DNA of 9,259 bases. Source: Magnetovibrio sp. (GTDB lineage: Bacteria; Pseudomonadota; Alphaproteobacteria; Rhodospirillales; Magnetovibrionaceae). This document shows, piece after piece, positions 7,145 to 9,259 of this stretch. Numbering within the stretch: the stretch's first letter is position 1; every line of letters starts with the position of its first letter. The stretch spans positions 1 to 9,259 of the forward strand of contig JAESUA010000363.1 of assembly GCA_016763255.1 (NCBI GenBank), given 5' to 3'. The position numbers and the translations under genes were made by a program. The notes under the pieces are model-generated. The model was not told the origin of the DNA. It saw only the letters and a program-made list of their open reading frames with translations, and made no database searches.

Positions 7145-7158
7145 TTGACGCCCGTCAA
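7145..7158 (-). promoter_or_regulatory. FNR/Dnr/NnrR-type binding site upstream of the hemerythrin gene
   Basis: TTGACGCCCGTCAA is a perfect inverted repeat: TTGAC and GTCAA half-sites separated by 4 bp, exactly the spacing of FNR-superfamily sites (TTGAT-N4-ATCAA for FNR; TTGAC or GTCAA variants for Dnr/NnrR). It is centred about 94 bp upstream of the hemerythrin ATG and lies in the 140-bp gap after the ureohydrolase gene, so it is well placed to control the hemerythrin promoter. GTCAA-type half-sites are more typical of Dnr/NnrR than of FNR. Binding is inferred from the sequence. Confidence 0.7.
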
Positions 7159-7197
7159 ATATGCCCGCAAACCGAGCATATATTTATGTTTTGATTT

Positions 7198-8184
7198 TTA
7201 GCGTCCGATGGGTTTGGGTTTCGCGCCGTGTTTTTGGGCCAGCAAGCATAGAACATCGTGAGCAATCGTGGCGGCGGCGATGGCGGTGATTTCGGATACA
7301 TCGTATGCCGGTGCGACTTCGACCACATCGCTGCCAACAAAGTTAAGAGCGCCGAGGCCGCGTATAATTTCAAGGGCCTGTGCCGAAGTCAAACCGCCCG
7401 CAACCGGCGTTCCTGTGCCCGGGGCATAGGCTGGATCAAGGCAGTCTATGTCGAAGGTCATATAAACATTGGCGTCACCAACACGTTTTTTGATCTCTTC
7501 GATGGTTGCATCTGCTCCGTTGCGATGCACCCATGGTGCGGTGAGGATGTCGAAACCGTGGTCAGTGTCATTGTACGTGCGGATGCCAACCTGGATCGAA
7601 TGTTCAACATCCAGCAAACCTTCGTTCTTGGCGCGCAAAAACATCGAGCCATGATCAAAACGCTTGGCGTCATCTTCCCAGGTGTCGGGGTGGGCATCAA
7701 AATGAAGCAAGGCCACAGGGCCGTGTTTGGCCGCCACGGCGCGTAAAATCGGATAGGTGATGAAGTGATCGCCGCCCAGGGTCATTGGATAGACCCCGGC
7801 ATCGACGATGCGCGCGATGTGATTTTGGATCGTTTCGATCACCTGATCGGGATAGTGCGCATCGACAAAACAATCGCCGCAATCAATAACAGCCAAATGG
7901 TCGAACGGATCGAAGCCGAAGGGAAATGCCGCCAGTTCTGCCAACTGCACCGAGGCTTGGCGCATCGCGCGTGGCCCCAGGCGCGCCCCGGATCGATAGG
8001 TGGTGGCGCAATCGTAAGGAATGCCGCTGACCGCCACATCTACGCCGGTCAAATCATCGGTATACTTGCGTCGTAAAAAGCTCAGCGCGCCGGCGTGGGT
8101 CAATTCCGGCCAGCGTCCATAGAGGTCGTTCTTGCGAAATGCCTGATCGCCCAAGGTTTTGTCTGCGCTGCTGTCGTCCGACAT
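7198..8184 (-). CDS. speB: Ureohydrolase of the agmatinase family (agmatinase or guanidinobutyrase)
   Basis: This binuclear manganese enzyme of the arginase/agmatinase family splits a guanidino compound into an amine and urea. The 328 residues include all metal ligands: H140 in GGDH, D163/H165/D167 in DAHPD, and D245/D247 in FDIDCLDPAYAPGTGTP, which is the family signature. E289 in VVEVAP is the conserved glutamate, and HGSMFLRA (178-185) matches the agmatinase loop. The length is slightly above the roughly 306 residues of E. coli SpeB because of an N-terminal extension. The ATG at 8184 follows GGGA at good distance. It sits 54 bp downstream of a gabD-type gene on the same strand, probably in one operon, though TATACT (8216-8221, minus strand) could be a weak internal -10. 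Agmatinase is the default call, but the gabD neighbour is equally consistent with 4-guanidinobutyrase; motifs alone cannot decide substrate. Confidence 0.85.
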   Translation of the reverse strand: MSDDSSADKTLGDQAFRKNDLYGRWPELTHAGALSFLRRKYTDDLTGVDVAVSGIPYDCATTYRSGARLGPRAMRQASVQLAELAAFPFGFDPFDHLAVIDCGDCFVDAHYPDQVIETIQNHIARIVDAGVYPMTLGGDHFITYPILRAVAAKHGPVALLHFDAHPDTWEDDAKRFDHGSMFLRAKNEGLLDVEHSIQVGIRTYNDTDHGFDILTAPWVHRNGADATIEEIKKRVGDANVYMTFDIDCLDPAYAPGTGTPVAGGLTSAQALEIIRGLGALNFVGSDVVEVAPAYDVSEITAIAAATIAHDVLCLLAQKHGAKPKPIGR

Positions 8185-8238
8185 CTGTGGTTCCCTTTTT
8201 GTCAGCGTATCACTGAGTATAGGGCAAATGGGGCGACG
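8185..8238 (-). other. Short gap between gabD and the ureohydrolase gene
   Basis: The 54-bp gap contains no hairpin terminator, so gabD transcription probably continues into the ureohydrolase gene. On the minus strand TATACT (8216-8221) resembles a -10 hexamer but lacks a convincing -35. The ribosome binding site AAAGGGA lies 8-9 nt before the ATG at 8184. Confidence 0.5.
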
Positions 8239-9259
8239 TTAAAGGCCACCCATGCGCAGGTATTTGATCTCGGTGTATTCTTCGATGCCCTGACGCCCGC
8301 CTTCACGCCCGATGCCGGATTCTTTGATGCCGCCAAAGGGCGCGACTTCGGTGGAAAAGGTGCTCTGATTGATGCCGATGTTGCCATAGTCCAAGGCTTC
8401 GGCCACGCGCCACACCCGTGCGATGTCGCGGCTGTAAAAATAGGCCGCCAGACCATAAGGTGTATCGTTGGCCAGATGCACGGCTTCGGCTTCATCATCG
8501 AAGCGATATAGCGTTGCGATGGGACCAAAGATCTCTTCTTTGGCGATGCGCATGTCCGGGGTGACATCGGTGAGAACCGTGGGCTGAAAAAAGTGGCCGC
8601 CCAAGGTGTGCGCCGCACCACCGCATAGGGCGTTGGCCCCGTGTGCCAGGGCGTCATCGACCAAGCTTTGAGCTTTTTCGAAACCTTCATGATTGATCAG
8701 CGGGCCTATGGTGACGCCGTCATCCAGGCCATTGCCGACTTTAAAGCTGGCGGCGGCTTCGACCAGTTTGGTGGCGAAGGCATCATGGATGCTGCTTTGC
8801 ACCAAAAAACGATTGGCACAGACGCAGGTTTGCCCGGCATTGCGAAACTTTGCGGTTAGCGCGCCCTGGACGGCGGCATCAAGGTCGGCGTCGTCAAAGA
8901 TGATAAACGGGGCATTTCCGCCCAATTCCATCGAAACCTTGGTGACGGTTTGCGACAGCTGGCGCATGAGCATTTTGCCCACCGGGGTGGATCCGGTGAA
9001 CGACAGTTTGCGCACGTCTGGATTGATGCACATTTCCAGCCCCACCTCGGCGCCATGGGCGGCGGTAATGACATTAAAGACACCTGCGGGGATGCCGGCT
9101 TTGTAAGCCAAGGCGGCCAGGGCCAGGGCCGTTAAGGGGGCATCTTCAGATGGTTTCAAGATCACCGGACAGCCTGCTGCCAAGGCCGGGGCGCATTTAC
9201 GGGTCACGGTGGCCAACGGAAAATTCCACGGTGTGATGGCGGCGGATACGCCGATGGAG
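8239..9259 (-). CDS. gabD: Succinate-semialdehyde dehydrogenase, NAD(P)-dependent (N-terminus beyond window)
   Basis: This aldehyde dehydrogenase oxidises succinate semialdehyde to succinate, the last step of GABA degradation. The frame is open to the right edge (first full codon at 9258) and contains ITPWNFP there, a motif within the NAD-binding domain, so about 140 N-terminal residues are missing compared with the 482 of E. coli GabD; 339 are present. Next come KPSEDAPLTA, then FTGSTPVG for cofactor binding, then MELGGNAP with the general-base Glu (codon 8926-8928). FRNAGQTCVCAN holds the catalytic Cys (codon 8824-8826) and the second Cys typical of GabD. EEIFGP and the C-terminal APFGGIKESGIGREGG and EYTEIKY segments closely resemble GabD rather than generic aldehyde dehydrogenases. 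It is upstream of the ureohydrolase in the direction of transcription, and both may act in one route from guanidino compounds to succinate. Confidence 0.92.
   Translation of the reverse strand, partial: SIGVSAAITPWNFPLATVTRKCAPALAAGCPVILKPSEDAPLTALALAALAYKAGIPAGVFNVITAAHGAEVGLEMCINPDVRKLSFTGSTPVGKMLMRQLSQTVTKVSMELGGNAPFIIFDDADLDAAVQGALTAKFRNAGQTCVCANRFLVQSSIHDAFATKLVEAAASFKVGNGLDDGVTIGPLINHEGFEKAQSLVDDALAHGANALCGGAAHTLGGHFFQPTVLTDVTPDMRIAKEEIFGPIATLYRFDDEAEAVHLANDTPYGLAAYFYSRDIARVWRVAEALDYGNIGINQSTFSTEVAPFGGIKESGIGREGGRQGIEEYTEIKYLRMGGL

Noticed and set aside
7159..7181. ATATGC/GCATAT hairpin as a terminator of the ureohydrolase gene
   Set aside because: A 6-bp AT-rich stem with an 11-nt loop and only three T following on the minus strand is weak; it may still contribute but I would not annotate it.

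Overview
The window looks like chromosomal DNA from an alphaproteobacterium, probably of the Rhodospirillales or magnetotactic-spirillum type. The case rests on mid-range GC content, the style of the nucleotide cyclase and GabD proteins, and the mix of a long NifJ-type pyruvate:ferredoxin oxidoreductase, a Dnr-like Crp/Fnr regulator and a hemerythrin. The taxonomic guess is inference from protein appearance only. There is no rRNA, tRNA, CRISPR array, insertion sequence or phage gene.

Layout, left to right. (1) Positions 2-772 (+): the C-terminal part of a class III adenylate/guanylate cyclase with a long Pro/Ala/Thr-rich tail. (2) Positions 968-4552 (+): a complete nifJ of 1194 residues, with its own leader and followed by a hairpin terminator. 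(3) Positions 4643-5464 (-): an exported protein of unknown function with a HExxxH motif suggesting a zinc metallopeptidase. (4) After an AT-rich divergent intergenic region, a Dnr-like Crp/Fnr regulator (+, to 6466). (5) Converging on it with a 12-bp gap, a hemerythrin HHE protein (-, 6479-7057). (6) Positions 7198-8184 (-): a ureohydrolase of the agmatinase family. (7) Positions 8239-9259 (-): a gabD-type succinate-semialdehyde dehydrogenase cut by the window end; it lies upstream of the ureohydrolase in the direction of transcription.

Two functional groups stand out. The regulator and the hemerythrin form a plausible nitrogen-oxide or low-oxygen response pair: a perfect TTGAC-N4-GTCAA palindrome, the geometry recognised by FNR/Dnr/NnrR proteins, sits about 90 bp upstream of the hemerythrin start, and the regulator keeps the E--SR recognition-helix residues of that group while lacking the FNR iron-sulfur cysteines. 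The gabD-ureohydrolase pair fits a catabolic route from agmatine or 4-guanidinobutyrate through GABA and succinate semialdehyde to succinate. NifJ links pyruvate to reduced ferredoxin or flavodoxin, but no nif genes are visible beside it.

Most of the window is ordinary, well-recognised metabolism. I see no clearly undescribed multi-gene system. The best leads are the HExxxH exported protein and the Dnr-box/hemerythrin arrangement.
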